Assembly: GCA_036971475.1 (NCBI GenBank)
Contig: JBAIZL010000068.1
Coordinates: 42,501 to 106,500 of the forward strand
Direction: 5' to 3'
Source of the DNA: Prosapia bicincta
Taxonomy: Eukaryota > Arthropoda > Insecta > Hemiptera > Cercopidae
DNA length: 64,000 nt
Shown: one piece after another, positions 24,410-36,843 of the stretch
Numbering within the stretch: position 1 is the first letter of the stretch
How the letters are laid out: each line of letters opens with the position of its first letter
Position numbers and translations under genes: made by a program
The notes under the pieces: model-generated
What the model saw: the letters and a program-made list of their open reading frames with translations, nothing else
The model's database searches: none
Told to the model about the DNA's origin: nothing

Positions 24410-25700
24410 ATAACCACAAGGAAGTGGTGTATAGTGGCAATATATAAGGTTGTATATAGTGGCAATATAAAGGGGCATAAAGTGGCAATATGAAATGGTA
24501 TAGAGTGTTATGACGTGGCATAAGGTTTTATATGGTGTGGCAATATCAACTGATATAGAATGACAATATGATGTGGTATAGAGTTGAAATATAAGATTGT
24601 ATAGGGTGGCAATATAAATTGGTATAGAGTGATAGTATAAGATGGAAATATCAAGTGCCAATATGGAGTGGTATAGAGATGCAATATAAGGTTGTATAAA
24701 GTGGCAGTATGAAGTGGTATGGAGCGACAATACAAGGTTATATAGAGTGGCAATATAAAGTAGTATAGAGTGGCAATATCAGGGGTATAGAGTGAAAATA
24801 TGTAGTTGTATAGAGTGGCAATATAAAGGGATATAAAGTTGTAATATCAAGTGGTATAGAGTGGCAATATCAAGTGGTATAGATTGGCAGTGAAGTGGTA
24901 TGAAGTGATAATATGAAGTAGTATAGAGTGGCAATATGAAGTGTTATAGAGTGGCAATATCAAGTGGTATAGAATGACAATATGAAGTGGTATGGAGTGG
25001 CAATATGAAGCAGTATAGAGTGGCAATATCAAGTGGTATATAGTGACAATATGAAGTGGTATGGAGTGGCAATATGAAGTAGTATAGAGTGACAATATGA
25101 AGTGGTATAGAGTGGGAATAACAAGTGGTATAGAGTGGCAACATGAAGTGGTATGGAGTGGCAATATGAAGTAGAATAGAGTGGCGATATGAAGTAGTAT
25201 AGAGTGGCAATATGAAGTGGTATGGAGTGGCAATATGGAGTGGTATAGAGTGGCAATATCAAGTGGTATAGAGTGGCGATATCAAGTGGTATGGAGTGGC
25301 AATATGAAGTAGTATAGAGTGGCAATATGAAATAATATAGAATCGCAATATGTAGTTGTATAGAGTGGCAATATAAAGGGATATAAAGTTGCAATATCAA
25401 GTGGCAATATGAAGTGGTATGGAGTGGCAATATGAAGTAGTATAGAGTGGCAATATAAGGTGTATAGGGTGAAAATATGTAGTTGTATAGAGTAGCAATA
25501 TAAAAGGTCGTAAGTGGCAATATAAAGTGGAATAAAGTTCCAATTTATATTGAATATATAAAGTGTTATAGAGTGGCAATAAAAATAATATACAGTGGAA
25601 ATTTAAATTGGAAATAGCAAATGGAATAGAGTGGCAATATAAAGTGCTTTAGTGTGGAAATATAAAGTGGTAATAAAAAGTCGTATAAAGTAGAAGTATA
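24410..25700. repeat. Minisatellite of about 23 bp
   Basis: The unit is approximately agtggtatagagtggcaatatga, with unit length drifting between about 20 and 24 bp and ends that are more diverged. Minus-strand open frames (24335-25579), rich in HSIPLHIATLY-type repeats, arise because stops are rare in this unit when read backwards. Indels shift them between frames, so they are not treated as genes. Confidence 0.9.
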
Positions 25701-28071
25701 AAATGGTGTAACTTCGCGTCTATACTATGAATATGTTCCGTGATCTCAGACTATATAGTTTAAACATAGATTTAAATATCTTTCCAATATTGATATAAGG
25801 TATCAATAATAATTATATCGACAGACTATTTAATACATCAAAATAAATAAATTGTATCGGATGATTTATGTTGAAACGTTTTCGGGAGTTAATTCCAAAA
25901 GGTAAAGTAACAGAACTAAGGTGAAATTGACATTCGTGTGGAGAAGTTATATAGTCACCACTAACGAAGATTTCAAACCCTTTTATGAAAGTACTTTATT
26001 GGAAGATAATTATGGAGTAAATGGAGACTACTGGTTTTTTAAATAAAAAAAATTAGCAAAAAAACTGTATTTTTTAAAAGTAGTTACACAAAGACGTTTT
26101 AGTAGGTATTGATAGGACGGTATTAAATAGGGTTAAAAAGCCAAGATATTTATTTTTTAAAATATTTTCAATATTTACTTTCCTTTTTATTTTTTCTTAC
26201 TTCAATATAGTAATTTACTACATTACCTCCTTTTTATATTATACTGTTATGTCAAAAAAAAAAAAATTGCAAGTTATATTAGCCTGTTACTATAAATTCA
26301 TACTGGACTGTTTTTGCCGAAGACTTCTATATTTCGTTTTTAAATTTTTTTTGTAAATTAGCTAAAATATTTTTAACGTATAATGTGTAGGTAGCTCCAT
26401 AGTTCAAGTTGAGCTTGACATAAATAACTTGTAGTAAATGATCATATTAGCCAGGGATGTTAAACATTTTCTAAGAATAGCGCATGTACGAGCTCTGGAA
26501 AGCATATAAACGCACAACGAAATCAAATTAGAAAAGAGAAAGAAAAGAAACAAAGTAAATGTGACCATTGCGTTAATATATCGTAAAGTCAAACGGGAAA
26601 TCAAATTTCAGTCTAACATTTGTTTTTAAACAACCATTTACTCAGGACGATGAGCACTTAAAGCTAAGGCAAGAAGTTGCTTTAATGGCTCAACCCTTTA
26701 ATGCTATTAAAGTACAATTAAGTTCGAAAGACGTTTTTTTAGAAATTCCTTTTAATGTGGCAGTTTGTATGGCAAGTAGAATGTGGACTTATCGATCCCA
26801 CAAGTCCCATGTTGACCAGCCATTAGTCGTTGCGGTTGTTCTCTTAATGGAAGTTGCCACCCGCACCGCACCCAGTGTCGCCAAGTGTTTACACCTCATT
26901 AGCTTACACTTGATACCTTTGTATGGAGATTTAAGCTATCTGACAGACCGATTGTATTCAATGTCCCTTCCCAACGGAATACTATTTGTAATGTAACAAT
27001 GCGTGATTTGTTACGTTTATTTCAGCGTTTTGATACTTGTTCAGTTCCTTAGACGGCCACTAAAGCGATCACAGATGGATCTATTCAAATCTTTCTTAGT
27101 CAGTTGTGCTACACAGATCCGATAACACATAACCCTCAATAACCTAAAGCAAATATTAAGGCCAACTGTCTAAAATTGTACTGTAGTGTATGAATATATA
27201 TTCAATAGCACCATTTCTAAAAAGAAATGTTTTTCAAAAAACATTTAAGGGGAGCCCAAACATATACGATATGGTAAAAATGTAGCATTCAAAACCCAGT
27301 TATTGACAGATTGTGAATGAATAAACATTTAATTTAGTGCAAACATGTTAATATATTTTCATAATTAGACATTATCGGTTTTTTGTTGTTATTCTTTCAC
27401 CTATATCCATATACTTATCAAGCTATGACGTAGGCGTCGTACATTTCTTCTTACAATAGTAAATTTCCAAATAAAGGGAAATTTTTATCTCTTCATCTAC
27501 ATGTTTTCATCGTTCTTGTCCGTCCATTTTCATTTTAACATTACCACCTCGATTCAACACGGCAAAGTCATTGATCTACTTCGATACACTTAAACATCCT
27601 AATTTGTTTGTTTTTGTTACAAAACTGTGGATGTGGGAGACGTGGGAGACCGTTCCAACGCACTGGGAGAGCGACACGTATCCATATTCTGCCTTTGACT
27701 ATATTGTAACATCTAGGAAAGACTGTATTTAATTATACACTCAAAACACATTTCTATAAATTCCAATAGTATATAGTCTGGATGATGTAACCTGTCTTGT
27801 GAACTTTTCAACTAGGCTGTGCCTTATCACTTGCAGCCGCTCACAGCTGTTTCTTTATTAAGTCAATTATTATTATCTCCACTAAGTAAATACCAGTTCT
27901 TACCCTTACTATCATTTCCATATTTTTGTCGAATATTCGAAAATTACGTAAAAATATAAAAAGAATTATACCGTGACGATTTTTGTAAGATTTAGGAATT
28001 CTGAAACGTTTTGAAGAATTTACAATTTTTAATATGAGTTCCAAACTAAACATAATTAAAATGGAAATATA

Positions 28072-28073
<2 letters not shown>
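25701..28073. other. Unassigned AT-rich DNA
   Basis: Only short A/T homopolymer runs are seen (for example 26257-26267). The 103-codon plus frame at 26685-26996 has no recognisable domain and no flanking signal. A tggatgtgggagacgtgggagacc mini-duplication sits near 27625. Confidence 0.4.

Positions 28074-28134
<61 letters not shown>
28074..28134. repeat. (TA)n microsatellite
   Basis: About 60 bp of pure TA dinucleotide repeat. No retroelement tail was recognised on either side. Confidence 0.95.
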
Positions 28135-28138
<4 letters not shown>

Positions 28139-29145
28139 CGAAATTCATTAAGTTAAGAAGGCTGTTGGTAAAATTATTTGAACTTGTGAAATATCCCTAG
28201 CTAGCGCTAGTCTATTGTCACATCTATCGGCCGAAATAAGTTACTGCACACACCTGCATATCATAAGCCAGAGTTTGAGCGCCATAAGGAAGCCAATCAA
28301 ATTTGAAGAGGGGATGATACACAAACGGATACGAACCAAGAGGATGTTCAGGAACGACAGTCAATTTTCAGTACTCGAAAGGGTCAAGTGGTAGGACTCG
28401 AGGAGAAGTAATGTTGAGTTTTTAGTAAAAAAAAAAAAAATCAAATTCAAACAAGCAACGTGGAAATTTAAAGTAAGGGAGATTAAAAGAGGTAGATTAA
28501 AAAGTAGCCAGGGAGATTATTAAATAGAAAGTGAAGTATAAGGAGGGAGATTAAAGGGTAGCAAGTGAGATTGAAATAAGGGAGTGATTAATAAAGTCAG
28601 TTAAGGAGTAGAAGCATTTCGAGAAATTAAGAAAAGTGAAATTGATAGGAAAGTATTACTAAGTGAATTTGTGTCAAGTGAAGTAAAACAAGGAACCACG
28701 CAAGTAATAAACAATACATTTATTTTAACTTAAAGCCAACTCTTTAAAGCAACAAACATTAAGAATCTTTTAAACTTTTATAAATTCGTTAAAAAGTCAT
28801 AGTTAATTGAAATATAAAATTTATCAAACCAAGTGCAGTAACTTATACACGCCCTTAGATAGCTAAAGAAAGTAAATTTAGAATTATTAAAAAAATCAAT
28901 AGTAAAATAAGAGTCTTGATGCCTATCGGCAAATATTAGAGTTAGTAAAAGAATTATGTGAACTACCTGTAAATGCAATATTGATCTCAGGATAAAACAA
29001 ATCTGTAATTATAAAAGCAAGTAGCTGGATTATTAATTTAAATTCCTAAGAGTAAAACTTATCCTGTAGAGAAGCATTAAGTGAAGGTTCGTTATATAAC
29101 AATTGTCGCCCAATGTGGAAGGCAAGGAACGTTATAATATATATA
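28135..29145. other. Unassigned DNA
   Basis: From 28190 to 28400 the composition is balanced and includes agccaatcaaattt, faintly like the accaatcaaaaa segment near 5902. After a 13-A run at 28427-28440, a purine-rich stretch (28470-28700) iterates gagattaaa/aagtgaa motifs. No gene is recognised. Confidence 0.4.
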
Positions 29146-29503
29146 TGATGAATAGTTACCCTCCGGAGTACATCCCTTCATTCTGCAGTGCATAAAATCG
29201 CAGTTCCGACGTTTCACTAGAATCTCACCCAGTATTGACAAGATGAACCGAACAACAGTTGAAGAGCCATACAATTAAATGATTCCATTTATTTCTGTTT
29301 TACACAACAAGATCACTATGTCCACTCCGTAGTTCTACCTATGTCCGTCGTTTCTTCCTTCTTCTTCTACTTCAGGATTCGCTCTTAAACTGTTGTTGGG
29401 TTCACCTGGTCAATCCTTGATGAAATTCTAGAGAAACGTCGGAACTGCGATTTTATGCACTGCAGAATGAACGGATGTACTCCGGATAGTAAATATTCAT
29501 CAT
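29146..29503. repeat. Head-to-head pair of Penelope-type tails with 120-bp arms
   Basis: Left arm 29146-29266 (minus) and right arm 29382-29503 (plus) are inverted copies. Reading outward: caacag or tgttgttgggttc, ctagagaaacgtcggaactg, cgattttatgcactgcagaa, and gtactccgga. Each arm contains GAAACGTC preceded by a TTGATGA (right) or GGGTGA (left) segment. That resembles a hammerhead core with GUC cleavage triplet and stem I TCC/GGA, but with a poor stem II. The right tail continues into a GT/TA microsatellite and the left into gttataatatatatatga. Confidence 0.75.
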
Positions 29504-29514
29504 AGTTTTCCATC

Positions 29515-29515
29515 C

Positions 29516-29563
<48 letters not shown>

Positions 29564-29564
29564 G
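29515..29564. repeat. (GT)n(TA)n(CA)n compound microsatellite
   Basis: A tgtgtgtgt run passes into about 28 bp of TA and then acacacacac, giving a near-palindromic compound microsatellite adjoining the right tail of the inverted pair. Confidence 0.95.
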
Positions 29565-30736
29565 TGAGCGCATGCACACACACAAACGGGCTTGCGCTCG
29601 CGCGCACGTATAATGTACAATAATATTTAAAATATTTGTAAGAATTCAACATATTAATAATATCAAAAGCTTTTTACACTAAAAGCTCAAGAACTCAAAG
29701 CTCAAATTTTATAGAAATTCTTGGAAACGAAATACGTAAATTAATAAATATGTAATAAGAGAAACGTCTAACAAAAAAAGTTGTAACAGTCACTACCCGT
29801 TAAGGTTTTTGCGGAGATTTTTAGTAACACGTGTCAACAATAAGCTACTATACCAAAGATATTTACCAAAGCCAGAGAATATCTACATTTCATTGAGTAA
29901 TAATTTAAATTAATATTTTCGCATTGCTGTCAAGTTTACTATAGTGTTGAAATAATTTATTCGCTATGAGAACAAATATATGACATAGAAGAAGATTACA
30001 TGTATGAGATGCAAGAGTAGCGACGAAGGACGACGCTCTTGATAGTGTCGATATTGATGAAAAGCTTCCAGCAAATAATTGTATAAATATTCTTCCATAT
30101 GAAATGTATGTGCATTGATGAATAAATATTTAACAAGAGACACGTCATCTACACACACGCGCGCGCTTCCGTGTGTATTTAAATATTGTTTAGTTTGAAT
30201 TTATACTTTTAATTGATGATAATTTAAGCAATAATTAATAACATGGAGAGCAATAAAAACTTGTTTTAATCTTCAAACGTGTGCGAGTTGGACACGCGAT
30301 TAAAATTTACAAGCTGAAAATAAAGTACATAAACAGTCACGGAATGTAATAATATATCGTAATATTTCACGGAATTTATAAACTGTAATGAAAAACGTAT
30401 GACCGCGTGGTTGTGCCTTACGATAAGCCGCGTGTTAATGGTGATTATTTAATTAATTCAACACAATGTTGTCACGTTAGGGCGGAACTCTACATTTACG
30501 AATATTTGTTGCATAAAAGAAAAGCAGGGATTAGATAAAAACATAAGCTGTTCATAAAATTCAAGCTTTTCGGCATTTAAATACTAACAGAGATATTTAG
30601 TTAACTTTAGTTGGCAATACTGTGATTTATTTTAAATTTTGTACAATGAAAATAAAATCTCCGTATTGATGAGCTTAAGTCTTTGATAATGCTGACAGAA
30701 AGCTTAAGACCTCTAAAGTAAGTGGGCAGCATTATT
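29565..30736. other. Unassigned AT-rich DNA
   Basis: Alternating CG/CA patches occur near 29590 and 30155 (acacgcgcgcgc). No gene or known repeat is recognised. Confidence 0.5.
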
Positions 30737-30965
30737 TAAACTAAATAAATAAAACCCACTAACCACAATACAAAAGTCTTCATTTCTTTACAATTACTTT
30801 ATGCACCTTTCGATTACATGGTAATCATCTTCAGAAGTACTATTTCAGTACTTCTTCAGAAATAGTATTTCTGAAGATGATTATCATTTAATCGAAATGT
30901 ACATAATGTAGTTGTAGGAAAATAATTTGTACTGTGATTAGTGGGTTTTATTTATTTAGTTTTCA
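30737..30965. repeat. Head-to-head pair of Penelope-type tails (family B)
   Basis: Arms of about 100 bp are inverted around agtactatttcagtact. Reading outward on the left arm (minus): ctgaagatgattaccatg, taatcgaaaggtgcat, ttgtggttagtgggttttat and ttatttagtt. The right arm gives the same order: ctgaagatgattatcattta, atcgaaatgtacataatg, gtgattagtgggttttattt. GATTAC/GTAATC pairs as a stem immediately before GAAA in the left arm. Confidence 0.85.
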
Positions 30966-31085
30966 AAAAAAAATTATTCCACAGTGCTCAAAACATTTGT
31001 CAAGTACATTCTTGTTTGTAAACTCTTTATTAAAATTATATATATGCTTAGATGAAATTATTTGCTATTGTATAATATATATAGT

Positions 31086-31440
31086 TAAATAAACACTTTC
31101 ATATCCAAGAATATTTCATTTTACTTTATATATTTATTTCAAGCTGAAGCATTTTGCTGATGAACAGTATCAGCATTTTCAAAACTTGTTTAGTACTGTA
31201 TAGTTCTGTTAATACATCAGGACTGTTCATATATAATTGTCTATTGTTCATATATACATAGAAAATTATATAAGAATAGTTCTGATATAGCTACAGAACT
31301 ATACACTACTAAATAAGTTTTGTAAATACTGATACTGTTAATCAGCGAAAACTTGAAACAAATGTATAACTTGAAACAAATGTATAACTTGAAACAAATG
31401 TATAAAATAAAATAAAATACTACTTTTAGTATCACTTGGA
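31086..31440. repeat. Head-to-head pair of diverged Penelope-type tails
   Basis: The left arm, read on minus, gives agttttgaaaatgctgatac, tgttcatcagcaaaatgctt and gaaataaatat. The right arm, read on plus, gives agttttgtaaatactgatac, tgttaatcagcgaaaacttg and gaaacaaatgtata. The aacttgaaacaaatgtat segment of the right arm is triplicated (17-bp unit, 31352-31400). The CTGAT...ATCAGC stem before GAAA is retained on the right arm. Confidence 0.7.
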
Positions 31441-31449
31441 TAAAAACCT

Positions 31450-31663
31450 CTACTCACTGATATTCCTCAGCAGTCGCATTTCGCACTATGTCAGTGCGTT
31501 GATCGATGCCGATGTAATGCAAAACGCGTCGGCTGAAAAATATCAGTGAGTAGTGATAAATAAATAACAACATTCACATTTAAATATTTGTAGCAAGGGT
31601 TATTGTTATTTATTTATCATAATTACGCTACTGTGATCTGTATAAAATTTCAGTGAGTAGTTG
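31450..31663. mobile_element. Small nested TIR element (MITE-like)
   Basis: ctactcactgatattcctc at 31450 has its inverse at 31535-31553 (aatatcagtgagtag) and again at 31648-31662 (aatttcagtgagtag). Between the second and third copies lies a further inverted repeat, tgataaataaataacaa (31554) with ttgttatttatttatca (31603-31619). This gives either a 104-bp element or a 214-bp one with a nested foldback. No coding capacity. Confidence 0.6.
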
Positions 31664-31776
31664 TTTATTTCAAAAGTGTACTAAAAATAGTAATTAAAAA
31701 ATACTCAAGATGTATAAGAAAAAAACTGCAAGTGTTAAAATATTTTTGTGTATGAAAGTGCTTATTTAACATAACA

Positions 31777-31781
<5 letters not shown>

Positions 31782-31848
<67 letters not shown>
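31782..31848. repeat. (TA)n microsatellite at a tail end
   Basis: About 67 bp of pure TA. It touches the outer end of the left arm of the inverted tail pair that follows. Confidence 0.95.
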
Positions 31849-31851
<3 letters not shown>

Positions 31852-32329
31852 AAAACAACATAGGTTATTCAAATACAAGAATATTTATTATTTTATATCC
31901 AAAACCTTTCGTTGGCAAACAGTACCAACATCATCAGGAATGAAAATTACAATAATGTAAGCTATAGGCCTAAAACATAAGTTTAATTAGAAATAGAATT
32001 GTTGCTAAATTTATACAAATTGCCAAATTTATTTTCTTGCTGGAACATTATAGACATTGAATATAGTATCAAATTTAGAATGTATTTGTATTTGTTCTTT
32101 TATTAATTTGTTATTATTATTGTTTTAACCTATGTTGTTTTAAAGCAACAATTCTATTTCTAATTAAACATATGTTTTAGGCCTATAGCTTACATTATTG
32201 TAATTTTCATTCCTGATGATGTTGGTACTGTTTGCCAACAAGCTAACTGTAAGCTTTGGATATAAAATAATAAATATTCTTGTATTTGAATAACCTGTGT
32301 TGTTTTAAATTATTAAACAAGAAAACGTA
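31849..32329. repeat. Head-to-head pair of Penelope-type tails (family A)
   Basis: The left arm (31849-32000, minus) and right arm (32125-32329, plus) share, reading outward, atgttttaggcctatagctt, acattattgtaattttcatt, cctgatgatgttggtactgt, ttgccaac, tttggatataaaataataaa and gtatttgaataacct. The right arm continues aaacaagaaaacgtat into a second TA microsatellite (32328-32353). In the right arm the GAAA core is replaced by aagctaactgt. Confidence 0.85.
31896..31942 (-). ncRNA. Hammerhead-ribozyme-like motif
   Basis: Minus strand: ATTC, core CTGATGA (31931-31937), one extra T, stem II GTTGG/CCAAC, core GAAA (31907-31910), a short GGTT segment, T, then GGAT. ATTC pairs with GGAT (one G-T wobble) as stem I. 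Other copies in the window have the palindrome AAGCTT at the stem III position; here it has become AAGGTT. The motif sits near the inner end of a Penelope-type tail. Confidence 0.45.
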
Positions 32330-32353
32330 TATATATATATATATATATATATA

Positions 32354-33790
32354 ATGTAAATTCAATTATAATTCTTGTATTTGTATTTTATGTATAAAGT
32401 TAATTTCAGGAAGGAATATTACTTTCACTCTGATGACTGCAACACCTATTTGACTGATAGAAGGTGCGTTCAGTCAATCTCATGTTGAGTTTATCTATCT
32501 CGTTTGTCGTTTCCTCGTGGTGATAAGCCGTGACCCCGTTCCCAATCACATTCTTTAGCTCTGCCTCTCCATGTTGCAAGGAACTCTGTCTCTCCATGTT
32601 GCAAGGCTTCAGCTTTACTCCTAGCTTTGTGCTTCTAACTTTGTTTGGTAAAGGATCTTGGTTGGTAATATATCTTTGTATTCGGTGCGTTATGTATTTC
32701 TTTGAACTGATATCTTTCGCCAATAGTGGTTATAGCCACTTCTTCTGGTCTTGCAGAATCGTTATAATTGATGACGACATAGCGATGATAGTTATATTTC
32801 GTTTGGATAGATGCGTCTGTGATACTCGCAAATCGTCCAGCATTTTGTATAATGTTCATTGATAAATACTTGGACGCATTCATTTACGATAAAATGTAAC
32901 TATAGTTTGGACCATTTAACCGTGCACTTTGCCTAGGGAGATCGCTATGTGCGGGACGGGAGGTTGTACTGAGTCACTATATATATAAATACTTTCCTAC
33001 AAACATGTTAAGGACTGTCAAACACTGACTTGCATGAGGCGGTCGATATTCGATAAATTCGGTAATAAATTAGTTTCTGTATGAAATAACAAACAATCTT
33101 GAAATAGGCTATGTGTATACATATCAGATTCAGAAGACTTTAATGCATAGAACATTCTGAAAATGTAACAAGTTTGTCAGAAGTGATGATACAATAAAAA
33201 TCTTGTGCGATATCAAGGCCAAGTGCAATGCTTTAGATTCCGCACTATACATTTTCGTACTCACAGCTGTTATGTTTTGTAGTAAAATTTACAATTTCCG
33301 TCCGAAAAATAGTGAGTCCAGATTAAACATCAAATTAGTTCTACGAAAAAACTAAAAATATCTCAAGGTCTTAAGCTTCTGGTAGAAAGTTAACAATTTT
33401 ACAAATAGTAACCTAATAGCAATTCCTTAATAAATGTCCTCTCAAAAGTTGCCGGATAGTACATTGTTGTGAGCACTATTGTGTAAATTACAATGATGAC
33501 GTAGAAGACTGGAATTAACAAAGAATCCACAGTTGTAAGAAGGACTAGATGGGTGATCTCTAAAACACCATTTGAAAGAGATGGGATATAGGGCAGGTAA
33601 ATGAAAGAGAAGAGATCGTTCCCGTGGAGAAGCTTAATGATGTAAAACCAAAATAGGTCACCTCGGCAAGTTGAGTGATCCGCAGGGACTGCAGTTTTCT
33701 GAGAAAGGAAACCTTAGTCTAGCTGGCAGGAATTGCAATCACCTATAGGTAAACATTTTTTACATATTACATTTTTCCTTTTTAATCATC
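32354..33790. other. Unassigned DNA
   Basis: A balanced-composition stretch (32400-32880) has open frames on both strands, none recognised. It contains a 21-bp tandem duplication (ctctccatgttgcaagg) at 32564-32608. The rest shows no repeat or gene. Confidence 0.4.
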
Positions 33791-33794
33791 AAAT

Positions 33795-35515
33795 AATACA
33801 AACTATTATGGTAACTGGCTTCCCTTCAGTTTTCTTCTACTTTCCACTACCTATTTATAAAATTGTTACATGTTTTACATTTGAAAATATATTATGGTAA
33901 CTGGTTTCCCTTAGATTTCTTCTACTTTGCACTACCTATTTATAAAACTTGTTACATGTTTTACATTTGAAAATATATTATGGTAACTGGTTTCCCTTAG
34001 ATTTCTTCTACTTTGCACTACCTATTTATAAAACTTGTTACATGTTTTACATTTGAAAATATATTATGGTAACTGGTTTCCCTTAGATTTCTTCTACTTT
34101 GCACTACCTATTTATAAAACTTGTTACATGTTTTACATTTGAAAATATATTATGGTAACTGGTTTCTCTTAGATTTATTCTAATTTGCACTACCTATTTA
34201 TAAAACTTGTTACATGTTTTACATTTGAAAAAATATTATGGTAACTGGTTTCCCTTAGATTTCTTCTTTTTACTACCCCTTTTATAAAACTTATTAGACG
34301 TTTTACATATGAAAATATATTATGGTAACTGGTTTCCCTTAGATTTCTTCTACTTTGCACTACCTATTTATAAAACTTGTTACATGTTTTACATTTGAAA
34401 ATATATTATGGTAACTGGTTTCCCTTAGATTTCTTCTACTTTGCACTACCTATTTATAAAACTTGTTACATGTTTTACATTTGAAAATATATTATGGTAA
34501 CTGGTTTCCCTTAGATTTCTTCTACTTTGCACTACCTATTTATAAAACTTGTTACATGTTTTACATTTGAAAATATATTATGGTAACTGGTTTCCCTTAG
34601 ATTTATTCTAATTTGCACTACCTATTTATAAAAATTGTTACATGTTTTACATTTGAAAATATATTATGGTAACTGGTTTCCCTTAGATTTCTTCTACTTT
34701 GCACTACCTATTTATAAAACTTGTTACATGTTTTACATTTGAAAATATATTATGGTAACTGGTTTCCCTTAGATTTCTTCTACTTTGCACTACCTATTTA
34801 TAAAACTTGTTACATGTTTTACATTTGAAAATATATTATGGTAACTGGTTTCCCTTAGATTTCTTCTACTTTGCACTACCTATTTATAAAACTTGTTACA
34901 TGTTTTACATTTGAAAATATATTATGGTAACTGGTTTCCCTTAGATTTATTCTAATTTGCACTACCTATTTATAAAAATTGTTACATGTTTTACATTTGA
35001 AAATATATTATGGTAACTGGTTTCCCTTAGATTTATTCTACTTTGCACTACCTATTTATAAAACTTGTTACATGTTTTACATTTGAAAATATATTATGGT
35101 AACTGGTTTCCCTTAGATTTCTTCTACTTTGCACTACCTATTTATAAAACTTGTTACATGTTTTACATTTGAAAATATATTATGGTAACTGGTTTCCCTT
35201 AGATTTCTTCTACTTTGCACTACCTATTTATAAAACTTGTTACATGTTTTACATTTGAAAATATATTATGGTAACTGGTTTCCCTTAGATTTCTTCTACT
35301 TTGCACTACCTATTTATAAAACTTGTTACATGTTTTACATTTGAAAATATATTATGGTAACTGGTTTCCCTTAGATTTCTTCTACTTTGCACTACCTATT
35401 TATAAAACTTGTTACATGTTTTACATTTGAAAATATATTATGGTAACTGGTTTCCCTTAGATTTCTTCTTTTTACTACCCCTTTTACAAAACTTATTAGA
35501 CGTTTTACATTTGAA
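33795..35515. repeat. 86-bp tandem array, about 20 units
   Basis: The unit is ttatggtaactggtttccct, tagatttcttctactttgca, ctacctatttataaaacttg, ttacatgttttacatttgaa, aatata (86 bp; for example starts at 33891 and 33977). Most units are nearly identical. Two diverged units with ctttttactaccccttttat and acgttttacat occur near 34260 and 35463; the second closes the array. Confidence 0.95.
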
Positions 35516-35539
35516 ATAAAATCGAGAAACTAATTATAT

Positions 35540-35670
35540 ATGAATAACATCATTCTTGATGATGTTGGTACTGTTTACCAACGAAAAGCTTTGGACATAA
35601 ATTAATAAATATTCTTATATTTGAATAACCTATGATGTTTTAAATTATTAAACAAGAAAACGTATTTTAT
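35540..35670 (+). repeat. Solo Penelope-type tail (family A)
   Basis: The order is cattcttgatgatgttggta, ctgtttaccaacgaaaagct, ttggacataaattaataaat, atttgaataacctatgatgt and attaaacaagaaaacgtat, the same as the right arm at 32.2 kb. No inverted partner and no TA microsatellite are present. It directly follows the 86-bp array. Confidence 0.8.
35551..35597 (+). ncRNA. Hammerhead-like motif with one core substitution
   Basis: Core TTGATGA (35556-35562) has T where the hammerhead has C3. It is followed by one extra T, stem II GTTGG/CCAAC, GAAA (35583-35586), the palindrome AAGCTT (35586-35591) as stem III, T, then GGAC. The C3 change would be expected to abolish cleavage. Confidence 0.4.
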
Positions 35671-35834
35671 ATTTATATAAAATTAACCTTACAGGGTTAT
35701 ATAAAAAATGTTGAGCAATCAATGTAAGTGTTATAATTATAGGTTAGATTTGAGACTTGATTATTAATTCAAAAAAATTTTGATAACCTATTTAATATTT
35801 AATATACTGATTAATCAATCAAATATCTAGAATT

Positions 35835-35985
35835 TTGGAAAATACTCTGTTAACGACAAGTGTCATCCACTACAAGTTTGAAAAAATGCATTTTAACTTG
35901 AGAGGGTGAATGAAAAGCATTTTATTAACGATTGAAAATTTGTATAAGGTATATAAAGGGATAGTGTGAACTAACAGCTGGAACT
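35835..35985 (-). repeat. Dispersed family R, copy 3 (fragment)
   Basis: Reverse orientation fragment: gtgtcatccactacaagttt, ttttaacttgagagggtgaa, ttattaacgattgaaaattt, and its end tagtgtgaactaa. It matches the first third of family R. Confidence 0.65.
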
Positions 35986-36740
35986 GAAAAATAAATAAAT
36001 TCACGTGACGCGTTTATCAACCATTGTTATCCTTCACATAAAACTTTCAAGTGAGTTCCTAAATAAATAAATATGAATTAAAACTTAATTAGCTTTAATA
36101 TTATTATTAAGTTTTACATTTTTATTGCACTCTTTCAAACGGTTTTCGTCCATACTCGAGGATAAAATCAATTGCCATAATCTTGATATTAGTTTGTTGT
36201 TCGAAACAGGGCGACGTCGAGTCTGACCTATACTTTTGTAATACTTGTTTGTTTACTCGAAGGCGACTCTGAAAACAACTTGGTGTATGCACAGTTTCGT
36301 CGAACAAAGATGAAACTTCCAATGTCCACAGAGAAATAGACTTCAGTTAGTAAAGCCCGAAAACTTTATCTAGCTTATTATGGTTTTTAATTAAAGTCCC
36401 TGAAGGTCATCATAAGCATAAAGAAACAAGGTCATCATTGGGAGAAAACAAGGAAACAATAGCGTAACTAAACCAAAAGGTGTTTATGCGTATATGTGCC
36501 GAGATAAGTTTTATATTGTATTTATACACGCATTCAAAACTTCTTACTATCTATATAAACTTAAAGTTAAAATATTTAGGCGAAAAATCATGATATTACT
36601 TTCAAATTATTTATGAAATTGTGAAAATAAAATAATTTAAATAGATTAGACTTAAATTAAACGGTAAAACCAATACGCCTAATATAAAATGAATAATTAT
36701 TTTAACTAAACAATAATATCGACAGAAGTATAAGATAAAG
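35986..36740. other. Unassigned DNA
   Basis: The minus frame at 36122-36322 (66 codons) is not recognised. Nothing else stands out. Confidence 0.45.
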
Positions 36741-36745
36741 ACTAA

Positions 36746-36753
36746 AAACACAC

Positions 36754-36842
<89 letters not shown>
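36746..36842. repeat. (CA)n(TA)n compound microsatellite
   Basis: About 40 bp of AC repeat passes directly into about 56 bp of TA repeat. Confidence 0.95.

Positions 36843-36843
<1 letters not shown>

Noticed and set aside
24335..25579. Minus-strand open frames of up to 163 codons
   Set aside because: They lie entirely inside the 23-bp minisatellite, overlap one another in different frames and share no known domain.
26685..26996. 103-codon frame as a host gene
   Set aside because: No recognisable domain, no splice or promoter context; length is not exceptional for this much sequence.
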